From: Zeugodacus cucurbitae | Taxonomy: Eukaryota; Arthropoda; Insecta; Diptera; Tephritidae | DNA length: 64,000 nt | Reading direction: 5' to 3' | Assembly (NCBI RefSeq): GCF_028554725.1 | Contig: NC_071670.1 | Coordinates: forward strand, 68,547,001 to 68,611,000 | Shown here: piece after piece, positions 32,361 to 44,431 of the stretch | Position numbering within the stretch: position 1 is the first letter of the stretch | Layout of the letters: every line of letters starts with the position of its first letter | Made by a program: the position numbers and the translations under genes | The notes under the pieces: generated by a model | Told to the model about the DNA's origin: nothing | Seen by the model: the letters and a program-made list of their open reading frames with translations, nothing else | Database searches by the model: none

Positions 32361-34669
32361 CCATTGGTTTGAATGGAAACTGTATACTATACTGAGCATG
32401 AAAGATCAGAAAGAACCTTTAATAAACTCTCTCTCTAAGCCTGGAACGCCGAGTGGTATAAAAATGGCTTGATTCCAGAACACATAAACATCATGAGATA
32501 ACCTAGAAAGTTTTGGAAGATCTATATTTTGAATAAGATTGATTTGGGATACCGTCAATCGTAAATGACTTTTCCGTCATTTATTTGTCAGTAATAATGG
32601 ATTTTGTTGGAATTTATACATTCGTTCTCGGTTCTATTTACAGAGGGTTCTTTGCTCAAGGCTTCCTATATTCAACTCCAAAATGTTTGATTTCAAAGTG
32701 ACGACCCTGATCTATTTGCGGTTTTGGTCGAATAGTTTAACTTTATTTTGCATTTGATACTAGTCAGAACCAGTCCGGAATATTATTGTTGAAACTTTTT
32801 ATTGGTTTCCAGAACAAAATAGAACTTATTTCTTCATACATAATGTCATTATTTCTGCTACCAGTACAGTATTATTGATAGTGAGGATGTACATCTGAAT
32901 ACTTGACACCAGCGCGGAATTTTGAGCGATAGAACTTTTTCTCTCTGCATTACAACCTCAGAGGGCGTTGGGTCGAGCACTCAGAAGAATCAAAAAAAAA
33001 AATAGTTTTTGATTCCACTTTTCTCGTCTCGAACATCCATTTCTACTCCAAGCATTGACGAGTAACTACAACCATTGACTTCACAACCGAAACATGGTTG
33101 CTTAGGCTTAGATAATGTCAATGGCAGACGAGTGGAGAGCAGGCGCTGCCTTTATATTTTGCATTTCCATTGGAATTGAATGCTTTTTGTGACTTTCATA
33201 GTTTTCGCAATTGTTTGCTTTTTCTCAATTGAGTGTAATGCAAATGACGGTGCAATATTAACTGAAGTGCAGCAAATCACTTTGAATATTGTGCAATATG
33301 GCTAATGGAATGCATTAAAATAACAGTAAATAAATGCAAACAATTACTAACTAAAAGAGAATTGGTTTGCTATTGTTTTCTTTGGAATAGTATTTGCAAG
33401 CCTCGGTAGTTTAAGTGTGACTTTAAGTGAGTAGTAAAGTACTTATTTGTGTGCAGGAATTCTGTGATTATAGCACTTTCAGAGTGTTCAGTTGCCCAAC
33501 TCATCAGCAGCTTACTGCTTAGCGCTTTTAAATGACATTTTAAATTAACTTTTGTGGTTTACCGCTGAGTTTATTGCTGTCGCCGGCAATTAACACTTTC
33601 AAATGAATTTAAATAGCCCATTTAGCCTTTTAGTGAGCCAGTTACGCCTACGTTTTAAGCGCAACTCTTTCTCTCATGCTGAAATATGAAATTATCTGTG
33701 GCGTGTGATTTAATGGCAACCGTTTATGTGATGTAGTCGGAACAACAATGGGATGACTACTTTGTATTATTGTTTGAAAAATTATGCATGTTTCGAAAAG
33801 CACGCATTCGCTCAGCACAATTTCTCTCCTTTTTGGGTTCATGTCTTTGCTATGGATCGATGGTATTGCCACTCGGACTAACCGGACGTAGTAACTGTCT
33901 TATTATTGAACGATGGTACCATCATTATAGAAATCAGACCACTTGCTGGGGAAATCACACTGCCTTAAATTTATAATGTTTTCTAATTACATTTCAAAGA
34001 TGTAAGAATAATTGTTTTCAACAAGTAGTAAAGAATCTGGCATACATATGTAATATGAAAGCATTAAGCATAGTTTTTGTGCCCCGACTGCTTCAGCTGT
34101 CTTGCATGAGGATTTTATTTTACTCAATGAACAGAATATTGAATGTTAATCTGTATATTTGTACGAAACTGTGTGAACTATACAAAATATTTCACACGAA
34201 AACCGCTACAATGTCGCACCAGTACAAAGCGAAGACAATGCAACCGGAAGTTGCCATACATAATTGCACAGTGAGTTAAAAACAAAAAAAAAAGAAATCG
34301 TAAAACGCTGTTTGTAGGTACAAAGAGGCGCACAATGCCAACTACATGCCGTAGGAAGCCATAAATAGCCAATACTCGCCTACAATGCGCATAAATGTGC
34401 CATAAATCAATTTGCAACACTATGTTGCACACTGCCAGTAAGAAGAATGTTGCAATAAAACAATAAAATTACACGCTCAGCAGCGACATTTCGGCGTTAC
34501 GTCCGACTAACTGGCTGACTAACAGATGCACGCCGTCGCACTGAATGAATGACTGACCATTGATGGAAGTGTAAAATCTAACAGGCATCCACCGGCATAA
34601 ACACACCACACCGTAAATGCCCCAGCGAGCCGCAGGACATTGCCATAAATGTTCGAAGTTGTTACCTAC
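32361..34669. other. no supported gene
   Basis: AT-rich to mixed sequence. Frames near 33648-33976 on both strands and 34055-34279 show no recognisable content. Nothing further is seen. Confidence 0.5.
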
Positions 34670-34735
34670 CTGCTGTGCGTGTCCGGCAACCAGCTGAGTC
34701 ATTTTGTGCGGTGTGTGAAATTCGGCATTCAACAT
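34670..34735 (-). CDS. candidate first coding exon
   Basis: On the - strand an ATG with an excellent fly start context (CACAAAATGACT, 34702) gives MTQLVAGHAQQ and ends at a strong donor, CAG|GTAGGTAAC, with the intron starting at 34669. The same frame is open upstream to another ATG at 34735 (MLNAEFHTPHK). Codons are mostly G/C-ending. No matching second exon can be identified from sequence alone, and no family is recognised from so short a piece. Confidence 0.25.
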
Positions 34736-37700
34736 GAGGGAAAATAAATACTTTTCATGAAAAATAACTAAAACACGAACGAAGGTTAGTTAAGGAATTG
34801 CACTAAGCTGGTTTAGGCTTTGTAAAATGCCAACGTCAATTTGAGAAAATTAGGCAAATATAATTGAAGGGAACTCCAAAAAGACACTTTACAAAAGTTG
34901 GTCACCTTTGTTGATTCGGCGAATTTAGTGTATTAAAGCGGAAAATTGCCTAAAGCAGTGCTAAACTGCAGTGTGGAGGGATTACCGGGAGCGGTGAGGA
35001 ACGCCTGCAAGGCTGGAAATAATTAGCGCTTAAATGGTTTGTAAAATCTAAAACACTGTATTGGTAGCTTACTTGCAGATCGGTGACGAGGATAGCACCA
35101 ACTAGCTTAATAGGAGCAATTAAAGGTTAAACGAAGTTAGTTGAAACAAAATTTGTGTTTAGAAATATTACGGATATCCTTTGTTCGCTATAAGAAGTTA
35201 ATGAGGGCATGAACTTAATAGTATCTAGTTACACCTTCTGGTCTTATTGTGGGATATCACTTAAGTTCTAGTTCAATTTGGATAAGACTTTCAATATCCA
35301 ATTTTCATGTCCTTTAGTTGTTGCTTAATTGAGCTACTAACTCTACCATCTACCGTTTTTTCTGTCTGTTAAATCCGATTGAGCTCAGTTGTCTTCTAAG
35401 TTTTCTATGGGATCAAGGTCATATATGTGCCGATTTCATTGAAATTCTAGGAGAACAGAAGCTATATCGTAAACCTTCATCTAATTCTCCAGATTTTCCT
35501 CAGTCTTTAAAGGTAAAGTTTCTCGGGAAGGAGAAATGTGTCAAAACATCTCTAAAGACCTAGGGTGCCAATCAACTGTTTATATTTGGTGTTTTGATGT
35601 AACCGTCATATAACGAACATATAATTTTTAGCTTGAATGTGTCCGTATTGCCTTAGTTGAGCGTAGTGTTTGCCTGTCGCTAATTATCGGTTCCGCCTGA
35701 ATTCATCATCATTCACTCCTTTGTCTACCCGCTCAAAAGTTCAAAACCACGCTCAACTGCTAATTGGGTGAACTCAATATTTGTTGTCGTAGTCGGGGAA
35801 AATGTGGGAAAGTTTAAGTCGATAAAAGGGTGAGTACGAGAGTGAACTGTGTAAGCTCTACAAAATATTTATTGTTTGCCTAATTAAGGCAGGATTTGCG
35901 AGTAATAAAGGACAAAGACAAACACCAAGCAAAATAAGTACAGAGAGACATATGTGGGAAAATGTACAAAGGCGTGAAGGGAAAAGAAATTTGCGAAAGG
36001 CGCACAATATAAAAACAACAACACGAATAAAAACACATGAAGAGAGGCTTAGAGAGCATCGCTGAGCGAAAAACCAAGTGGATTAAAGCTTTATTATAAC
36101 GGCGTAGGAGCGTAATGTCGGATGTTGCAAGGCCAATGAGTGACTAATACGTACTCCTATGTGGCTAAGTAAGCATATATGTTGCCAAATCTGTACTTAT
36201 GTGGTCTGTGGAGTTTCGGTATTTATGTGTGAGTGTATGCTTGCATGGGAAAGTGTTAGATGAAAGGCGAAAGCGGAAAATTTAAATTTCATTAAATAAC
36301 AAATATGTGGAAAATCCAAGGCTTTGCGAAAGCAAAAAACTCGCCTTCAAAGCGAAATTCTTTAACAAGCTGTTTGTTGGTGGCATTGTTGTTGAAAGTG
36401 AAAAGGGTTTACGCACGCGACCACCAACAGTTGGGAAACTCATTTTAATGAATGAAAATAACAAGCAGTTGACATAATGCCACAAACAATCAAAAATAAT
36501 CAACGAGATTTTAAGATTTCCAAAAAAATGATCAAACGGATATATATTTGTATTTGTTGTTGTGTTTGTGTTCACTTTTCATATGCAAGTTAGTCTGTTA
36601 ATTTATTTTAATTTAATTTTTCATATGTATATTTGGCCGCATTTCCGCTTTTCAGCCCCCTTGCTGCGCGCCTGCTGCTAAATTGGTATTAATTAAGTGG
36701 CAGCAAAAGAGTGAAAAACCGCTTGTCATTTTATGTTTATGTATCTTAAAGTGGGCGCTGATTTAACGCACTTTTGCCTTCAACCAACCAATCACAATCA
36801 GCAAGTGCCATGTTGGGTTCATTAATGCCCCTATATGTATGTACATATGTACACACTTCAATGCCACATATTACACGCCTAACGAATAGGGGTCATGCGC
36901 CCGCATTTTCAACTGAGATTTCGGTTGCTCAGCGTTTGACATTTTAACGAAATTTGTTAATTTTCACACATTTTAAGTGACAGTACCCTGATTTTTCTTA
37001 AATATTGAATATTAAAAACTTAAAAAAGACTCGTCATGTTAGTGTTGCCATTATAGGTTTCTTAATGAAATGAAACCGATGAGAAATAATAATTTTGTAT
37101 TAACTAACTTTTGTATAATTGAATTCGAAATGTCAAAGTTTTTATTTAGATTTTTTTTTAAGTAATCCTAAACAGAATAACGTGATTTTACAATAGCTAA
37201 AAATGTTGGTTCTAAGAGAAGCGCAGCAGCTGAGATCAGTATTATAAAAAATCTTCCTCAAATAACATAGATGCTATGATAGGATCAGTGCCGTGTCTGT
37301 GTACAACTCAGAGCTCAATTATGGTATACTATCCAAGACTGTCAATTTTCTAAGGGAACTTTTATGACTAGGGGTCAATTCATTTTGCCCATTTCGTTGA
37401 AGTTTTACGAAGTAAGGTGATAGAATTTGAAGGGTTTTTGATGAAGCATTCAATTATTTTTCCAATTACAATTGTTAAAAAGATTCCGCACATATTTCCT
37501 AAGGGTTCGCCGGAAGAAATTTTTCGCGAACGAAACTCATGAAACCCTTTAAATGCTTCTAATCTAGTAACTTCCAACTCTGAAAGCTTTTAACTCGAAT
37601 TTATCTGTTTACGAAGCCTTCTTTCTGGAAGATATATATAGGTTACTTTTCTTATTCAGTTATACTTAGTCCAAAGTGGTTTCGCTTCCCTCCCATTTGC

Positions 37701-38040
37701 TTACTCTAGGGATTCTTACTGTGTCAGCTTGCAGTATTGTCCAAATGAATATCCGAAGATCTCTGAAATCACCTATGATACCTCTTTGAGAAAGACCTTT
37801 CAAAACCAAACCCTTAGGATGTAAAAGATTACTCCTTTAAGTCGTTAAGATAAACCTTAAAAGAGAAAACGTTGCTTTAGTTTAACACCGAGCGATAAAA
37901 TGTGACCCCAGTACTGCAATTATTAAAACCATTTGTTGTAAATATTATAATATTACAGATTCTAATACTCGTATATGTGGCAACGAATGATAAAAAGAAA
38001 TTATTATAAATTACTTCTCATTAAAATTTATTATATTTAA
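34736..38040. other. no supported gene
   Basis: AT-rich sequence with isolated donor-like words (AAAAGG|GTGAGTACG near 35828). GTATGTACATATGTACAC lies near 36838. The 97-codon frame at 36282-36575 (-) and others look like chance. No repeats above background. Confidence 0.5.
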
Positions 38041-39684
38041 ACAATGAAATATTCATTACTTGCCTTTAGAAAAAAATCCAAAATACATATTTTAGAATCT
38101 ACAATACATACATACATATATACCAATCTGTACAGTGGATTCAAAGCAACAACCATCCGAAGAATTGAAAGGAAAAGCCAACAATGGAACCTTAGTGACA
38201 ATAATATCGCAACATGTACGGTTGACGTAGAGGAAATTTACGAATACGTCAAAAGACAATATGACAATGAAGAGATGCGTTTAACCGAAGCACAATCGAC
38301 TCACATTGCGGTATTGTTTTTTTGGTCGCACAATTGACTGCATGACTGGCAGCCGGCAAAACTGTGAGGATCGGTGAACGCGCTATGTCAACTGCCATGC
38401 GGAGGGACAAAAACAGAAATTTCGGCTGCATATCCTACGCTGCTGCAAAGATCTGTGCACAAGCTGCGCTATTGTCTCTCATCTTTCTCCGCTGCGGCGA
38501 AACAATTGAACTCGTCAATTTGTTACAGCTGATCAGTCAGCGATCATTCATTTGTACCCCATGCATACATACATATGTACATTTGTATCTCTAACCATCC
38601 CTACCAGCAAATATTTGAACAGTGCTCTTTGCTGCAGGACAAATTGCCGCTGCAGCATTCACTTTCCTGTTTCCACTTTTCATTTTCATCTACGTTTCTT
38701 TACTTTAAATGTTTAATTCAAGGATTAAAAAAACATATTTTTTCAAGGTAAATATTACAGCTGCCAGGATCTGCGCACAAAGGACAAATTGTTGAACATT
38801 TTTGATTGATTTTATTGCTGGGCTATTTGTCGGCTGATCCTCCATTTGTGCGTTGTGTTTTATTTGCACTCACACACTCCTATACATACATTCTAGCATT
38901 CTATTCAATTGCTGCATTTATTTGTTTGTTTTCTTTCCGTTTGCTGATCTCTGTTTGTTTGTTTGCATTTGTGATCGCACTGATTGGGGTCCCGCCGATC
39001 CAGCTGAGTGAATGTCAACAGCAAATAGGATTAAATTTATGCAGGATACAACTGAAAAACGAAAATTCTCAAAGCATGGTATTATAGCGATGCTGAGAGA
39101 TTAGAGTTATTATCAGAGAATTGTTTGATTTAGCGACAAATACCTGGAATGTATGCAATAAAAATGGTGGATACTTGGTAAACTATTATCGATAAGGTGA
39201 GAAAACTGCAGGAATGGGTACATAAATATGTATTCTATTTTGTTTCTTGATTACAATCAAATCAAAATATGTTTTGGTATTGCGTGAATGATTAAGTTCA
39301 GATTCTTTAGAATGCCCAAAACTTAATTTGTCGACTAAAATAATATAATTTGTTTTGTGTTGCCTAAAATAAAATCGCCTGGATGTGATCCTCGGGAATA
39401 TATCTTTTGGCAGTTATGAGAAACGCAACCAATATATAGAATAGAAAAATAAAAAATACGCTAGAGAAGTGGCCATCAAGTATATTGATATTAAACAGAA
39501 AAAGTTGCCTACAATTTGGCGCCAATGCAATTAGTAGCATTCTTTCCCACTATAAATTTACGTAACATTTTTTGGATAGAAAGTAATCAGTTTTTAAATT
39601 AAACATGTTTCCTAGACATTCGAGCAAAGTGAGTCCACATGTTGCCTCTAAGATATGTAACATTTAAAAAGTTGCAAAATCGTA
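38041..39684. other. mixed; one weak exon-like patch
   Basis: An ATG frame at 38044-38337 (97 codons) has a good start context (AAACAATG) and an acidic helical-looking part (TVDVEEIYEYVKRQ). An acceptor-like CTGTACAG| near 38133 opens a second frame (DSKQQPSEELKGK) that stops at 38230. The two frames compete, so neither is annotated. The remainder is AT-rich without signals. Confidence 0.3.
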
Positions 39685-39702
39685 AAAATTTTCGAAAATT
39701 TT
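39685..39702. repeat. 18-bp perfect palindrome
   Basis: AAAATTTTCGAAAATTTT is its own reverse complement. Given the AT-rich setting, one such palindrome in the window is not far from chance. It resembles the TTCGAAAAT words of the field at 18480-19090. Confidence 0.6.
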
Positions 39703-40312
39703 ATTGACAAAGCTTTCAGTAAGATTTGTATGATCAGAGGAAGCTTGTCTCTTTCAACTGTTATATATGGTTATATTGAAAAAAGCTGAAAATTATTCTG
39801 GAATGTAAATTAATTCGAGGTTCTGAACTTCTATAAATTGTGTCATCGGCCTACTGAGGTTATGAGTATAAAATACAGCTGAAAGTACTAGTCTGGTAAA
39901 TGGTTCGCTGAAGACAAACCAAACTCGAAAAAAATTGAATTGAATGGTCTAGTGCATCGAGAGGGCCTAGGCAGAATAATAATTGACCGTTTTGAAGCCT
40001 CTAAACGAAGCAATTTTTCGTGAACCTACGTATGTATTTCGAGACGCGTATTTCAAAGATATTCCTCACGATAGTGACTCCAACTGTTCCAAACAATTTC
40101 TTTTGTCTAAATAATAGAAAGAAGAATGGCTTGTTCACAGAACCCAATCATCAGATTAGTAAAAATAAATAGACTGAAGGACTAAGGACGGTTCTGGATA
40201 AGATCTGTAATAAATTTACCACAAATTAACTCTAATTTGGTATCCTTTCAAGATGTTGGCGACTAAGATTGTTTTAGTTTATTAGATTTTAATTTATTAG
40301 AAGTAAATGGCT
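39703..40312. other. AT-rich, no supported gene
   Basis: I see no coding, repeat or RNA signal in this stretch. Confidence 0.5.
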
Positions 40313-40642
40313 TTAACAAAGCTCAAAATTTATAACTTCAAAGTCACTTAATGTCACAGGTAAATAATAGTCTCTGCGAATAGTTATTGTTGCCTCAAAT
40401 CCACTAATAAAGTTCTCGCAATGGTCATTAATGTGACTAACCTCAATGCGCAGACGCACAAGTCCGTAATTTGCATTGTGTAGCTGACAAGTGCAGTTAT
40501 TAGCAAACGAATCCGAAGTTAGAATAGCACTAGAATGTCGTGAAGCAGGTGCTCTCAATAGCGCAGTCCGGCAGTGCTTAAAGTCGTCACCGAAAACTAA
40601 GCGTATTATTGCCAAGCAGTTGTCACCAAAGCAGTTAGGCGA
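40313..40642 (-). CDS. weak candidate exon region, unknown
   Basis: One - strand frame is open for about 110 codons with no ATG at its start and a TAA at 40313-40315. It includes cysteine-rich text (NCTCQLHNANYGLVRLRIEV, then SHINDHCENFISGF). Inside it CACTTGTCAG| and GAG|GTTAGTC could bound a small exon. The + strand also has a 63-codon open frame here (40491-40679). Several open frames of this length are expected by chance in 64 kb. No family is recognised. Confidence 0.15.
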   Translation of the reverse strand, partial: SPNCFGDNCLAIIRLVFGDDFKHCRTALLRAPASRHSSAILTSDSFANNCTCQLHNANYGLVRLRIEVSHINDHCENFISGFEATITIRRDYYLPVTLSDFEVINFELC

Positions 40643-40679
40643 ACACTTGGCGGCAATAATTCACGCGAAGCGGCCTTAA

Positions 40680-41897
40680 CGATGACAACAACACCAACAG
40701 TAACAATAAAATATTGCTAGCGAATAATAAATAAATATAATGGAAGACTTACGAGAATAATGAGTAGAGAATGAGACACGGCACAGCAGCAATAGTGGAA
40801 GACACACATAAATATGGCTTGTTTAGTGCAATTGCTGATGGGCAAAGCTTGGCGAATGGCAGTGGATGGTGAAATCAAGAGAAAAAAGCTAGTGTTGTAG
40901 CTGTAGACCAGCCTTCAATTGTGTCAATGCTTTGGCAATATTGCCAAGCAATTACCGAGAGTTACACATAAATGTGGCAGCTGCAACTGCTGTTTGTGGT
41001 TGCACGTTGCACGCTCGCTTATCTAACAGCGGCGACCGCGAAACGTATGAAAATAATCAAAATAATTATAAACATAAATTGTACGCGTAAATATGAACGC
41101 TTAAATGCCAAGAAATTATGTTTATTGCTTGCACTTTTTGTTGTTGCCTGCTGTTGCTGCTGTTTTTGCGTCGCCGCTTCTGCTGTTGCATTGTTGCACG
41201 GCGCGCGGTACGCTTCGGAATTTCCTCTCAGCAACCACATGTCAATCACGAACTCTGCGGTTTATTGTTATGGCTGAGATGTTGCTGCCACAACAACAAC
41301 AACAGCAACAACAATTACAACTGTAATCTGATTACAACAATTGCTTATAATGCTGGGCCAAAAGCTGTGGCCACCGCAATCAGCTACTGTTTAGTTCGAG
41401 CGCTGCACATTAACAGCGTTGACGGCTGCATTCAATGGCCATGGACCCATGAAGTACAAAACAACATATTGTTTAGCAGCACAACAACAGCAACTGATTA
41501 TCTCGTGATTTATTTGACTTACTACCAAATTTAGGGATTTAATGTGTAAAACTAACAAGCTCTCGCTCGCGAAATCGCCGAATCGACACAGCGCTTTTGC
41601 TGCCACTGCCATTGCCACCAGTTCATGCCATCAAATGATATCAAATTGCTGTTGTAACACGCAACAACAACAACACGAAGTACTTTAGCTGCAACTGCAG
41701 CGGCAGTACATGTTCGAAGAAGTGTAAGGGCAGCAGTAGTGGTCGCGGTACTAATGTCGTGTTGCGCTTAACAGTGGACTGGTTACAACAACAACTGCAG
41801 CTGTTGCAGGTTAAATTCTACGGCATTGGCGCTAGTGCACAGTGTTACGATACTGAATACTGATATAGAAAATTATTACTAAATTTGGATTATGATG
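40680..41897. other. CAA/CAG microsatellite-rich, no supported gene
   Basis: CAACAACAACAACAGCAACAACAATTACAAC (about 41290-41322) and other CAA/TTG tracts make glutamine- or cysteine-rich chance frames on both strands (41105-41534). Nothing is recognisable as a gene. Confidence 0.5.
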
Positions 41898-42180
41898 TAA
41901 ACTCGAGTTTAATACCTTGAGTTTACAAAATTTTCAAAAGATGTAACGAGTGAAAACTTCTCAATAGTGAGTTGTAATTTTTCAACCGTCCAAATTTAGT
42001 TGTAAGAATAGGTTGTCTTTTCATAAACACCGAAAAGTTAATGCCTAAAGCAATTAACTAAAACAAATATTTTTGTTCGGTAAGCACATGTATTCCTGAG
42101 TGGTGTTAAATGGTTAACCCCACTAGAAACAATACACTCGAGTTTAAGCGGTAATCTAATGGAAAATATATTAGAGTTTA
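41898..42180. repeat. second cluster of TAAACTCGAGTTTA repeats
   Basis: TAAACTCGAGTTTA at 41898-41911 is an exact copy of the palindrome core at 20469 and 20551. It is followed by GAGTTTACAAAATTTT, similar to the GAGTTTACTAAATTAT beside the first cluster. Weaker relatives are ACACTCGAGTTTA (42134-42146) and TTAGAGTTTAAAG (about 42171). The shared flanking words support a common repeat family rather than isolated palindromes. Confidence 0.7.
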
Positions 42181-44379
42181 AAGCATGTAACCGTAATATA
42201 TTTAGATATCAATATTATATCATTTGGGATCAAATAATGATCTCTAAAGAGATATGTAAACTCTCTTTATATGTCTACATCTGATCCACACATATAAGAG
42301 ATATAATTCAGTTGAACTAATCTTCAAAAATCCTCAGAATTTCATCTCTTCATCGCCACTGTGCAATAACTGTGTAAACTTTAGCAAATTTCTACAAACA
42401 TTTTCGACTTGTGAATCGACATGTCGTGCCTTTTCGCTACATTATGGTATTATTCGCATTTTGTTTGATTTTGTATTCGCTAATCACGCTAATGTTGCTT
42501 GCCACAAACTTTTCAATTACATGTATTAGTAGTGGTTTCGCTAGCCGCGGAGACGAATCACCACGACTCACTCGCCTTGTTATTTATGATTTTCGTTACT
42601 TTAAATCTAGTTGCATTTTTGTATCATTCGCCTCGACTCTTACATACCTCTGTAAGTGGCTACATTAAATCTCCGGTTATCCCAAGGGATACATGAATTG
42701 GCATTATGTGTACAAATACTAAATCTTCAGTGTCGCTGTAATTAGTTGTTAGTTCGTGTAGGAATTATTGATGGTAAATAGAATATGTTGGTTGTAGATG
42801 GGTTTTAAGAGAAGAATACATTTTGAGTGTTTCTTCAAAGAGACAGTTGAGCTATAAGAAATAGTTAAGTGAAAAAGGTACAGGAGATTTTTCGGGTTAT
42901 CATCATAAGGACTTAGAAACCTTAGCCTAACGGAGCTTTTGAAACCCAAACTTGTTCCCAACAACTTAGCTCAAATCACTGATCGAGACATTATGAGTAA
43001 GTTTTAACAATTTGGAGTAGACTGCTACAGAGTCCGTTTCAGATATATCCAATGGATCTTGGTAAGGCTGAATCACGCTCAATCAATCTCAAAAATCAAA
43101 AATCATCGCTAGGTTAAATGAACAATTGAATGGAGTTCGAATGAGATCTTGGCAAATTTGATTTCTTATATAGTGATCTCTATGTGATATATCAGGAGTT
43201 TAAACAGCCAGATGCATATATTTTTCAATACTTCTTCCAGCAGCTTTTACTAAATTTCAAAATTTTACGTAATGCGACGAATTGAACATGTATCTGGAAC
43301 TGGAGCAGTTAATCCATTGAAACCAGACACCAGCCTGCTCTGTTATACTAACTACAACTCAAGAACTATGTTGTTGTGTTTAAACGAAAATATTTTTAAA
43401 AACGCGAGCAGTGAAATGGCAAATCGAACACAACTGTTTTATTCAGGAATCAAAAAATTGGCAATAAAAAATATTGTGAATAAATCACTACATAGACGGA
43501 AAGTAGAATCGAGTATTTGTGTAGTACCTAAAAATATTGAAAATTACAATGAAATCGAAAATTCTACCAAGAACTAGTTTATAAAAAGGATTAATGCATT
43601 CCACGACATTTAAAAAAGTTCTAAAAGCCTTCCTTCCTTCTCTTTGATATACGTTTTTCTGCCACAATTCAATTTGCCACCATTTCACCAATACAACAGA
43701 GCAACATCATCATTATCTGATGAAATTGAGCAGATGAAGCATTCAAGCGAAAATCTCTCGTTAATCCGCATAACTCGCAAGCCCATAAGGAATACTTTTC
43801 AATTTAATTCGAGTATAGAAAATTCAGTGCTCTCGCAGTGCGATTGCTTTTGAAAGAAATCTAATTGCGCATTTACGGCGTAGAACGACTGAAACCCAAA
43901 GTGAAATAAGCACAGAGAAAGGACAACACAAAAGTGGGTGTGAAAATGCGAAAGAAGTAAAGAAGCTGTTACATCCCTTTCGCAGTACCGCCTTCCCCCA
44001 AAACAAAGCAACAGAAGGTGGACTTTAAAGCAAGTTTATAATTCAGAAAAAAGTGGTGTGCAATGTTGACAGTTGTACGCAATAATTACGCCGCAAGTGG
44101 GTTAAGGATAATGCAGCAGTTGATTGAAAACAGTAATTTCCGGGTGTGGATGTATGAGTAGGCGTGGCAACAATGACTTAATGGGAATGAGACGACTTGA
44201 CTTACTAGGATAACAACTACAAGAAGACTAAGCAGGCACGTGAAGAGAACTTTTAAAAGAACATGCAACATTTGGTGCATGCTACGCTTACAGCCTGTTC
44301 TTGAGCTTTTTATGCAATAAATACTTTTAAGACGATGCTTGTTTAACTACTCAAGACAGTTATCCTTGTTTGAGGTATC
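42181..44379. other. no supported gene
   Basis: ATCTCT-AA-AGAGAT (about 42240-42253) is a small inverted repeat. An ATG frame at 43272-43577 (101 codons) lies in AT-rich DNA without recognisable content. Nothing else is supported. Confidence 0.45.
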
Positions 44380-44431
44380 ACTATATACTATATACTATAT
44401 ACTATACTTAGACAATTTAGTATATAGTATG
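44380..44431. repeat. CTATATA tandem run with inverted copy
   Basis: Three units of the 8-mer ACTATATA/CTATATAC run from 44380 to about 44405. After TTAGACAATTT the reverse complement AGTATATAGTAT follows at 44419-44430. Transcribed RNA would form an AT-rich hairpin. This probably arose by slippage and local inversion. Confidence 0.7.

Noticed and set aside
42444..42651. Signal-peptide-like frame ending at CTCT|GTAAGTGG
   Set aside because: An upstream out-of-frame ATG, no promoter and no other support; one strong donor is not enough.
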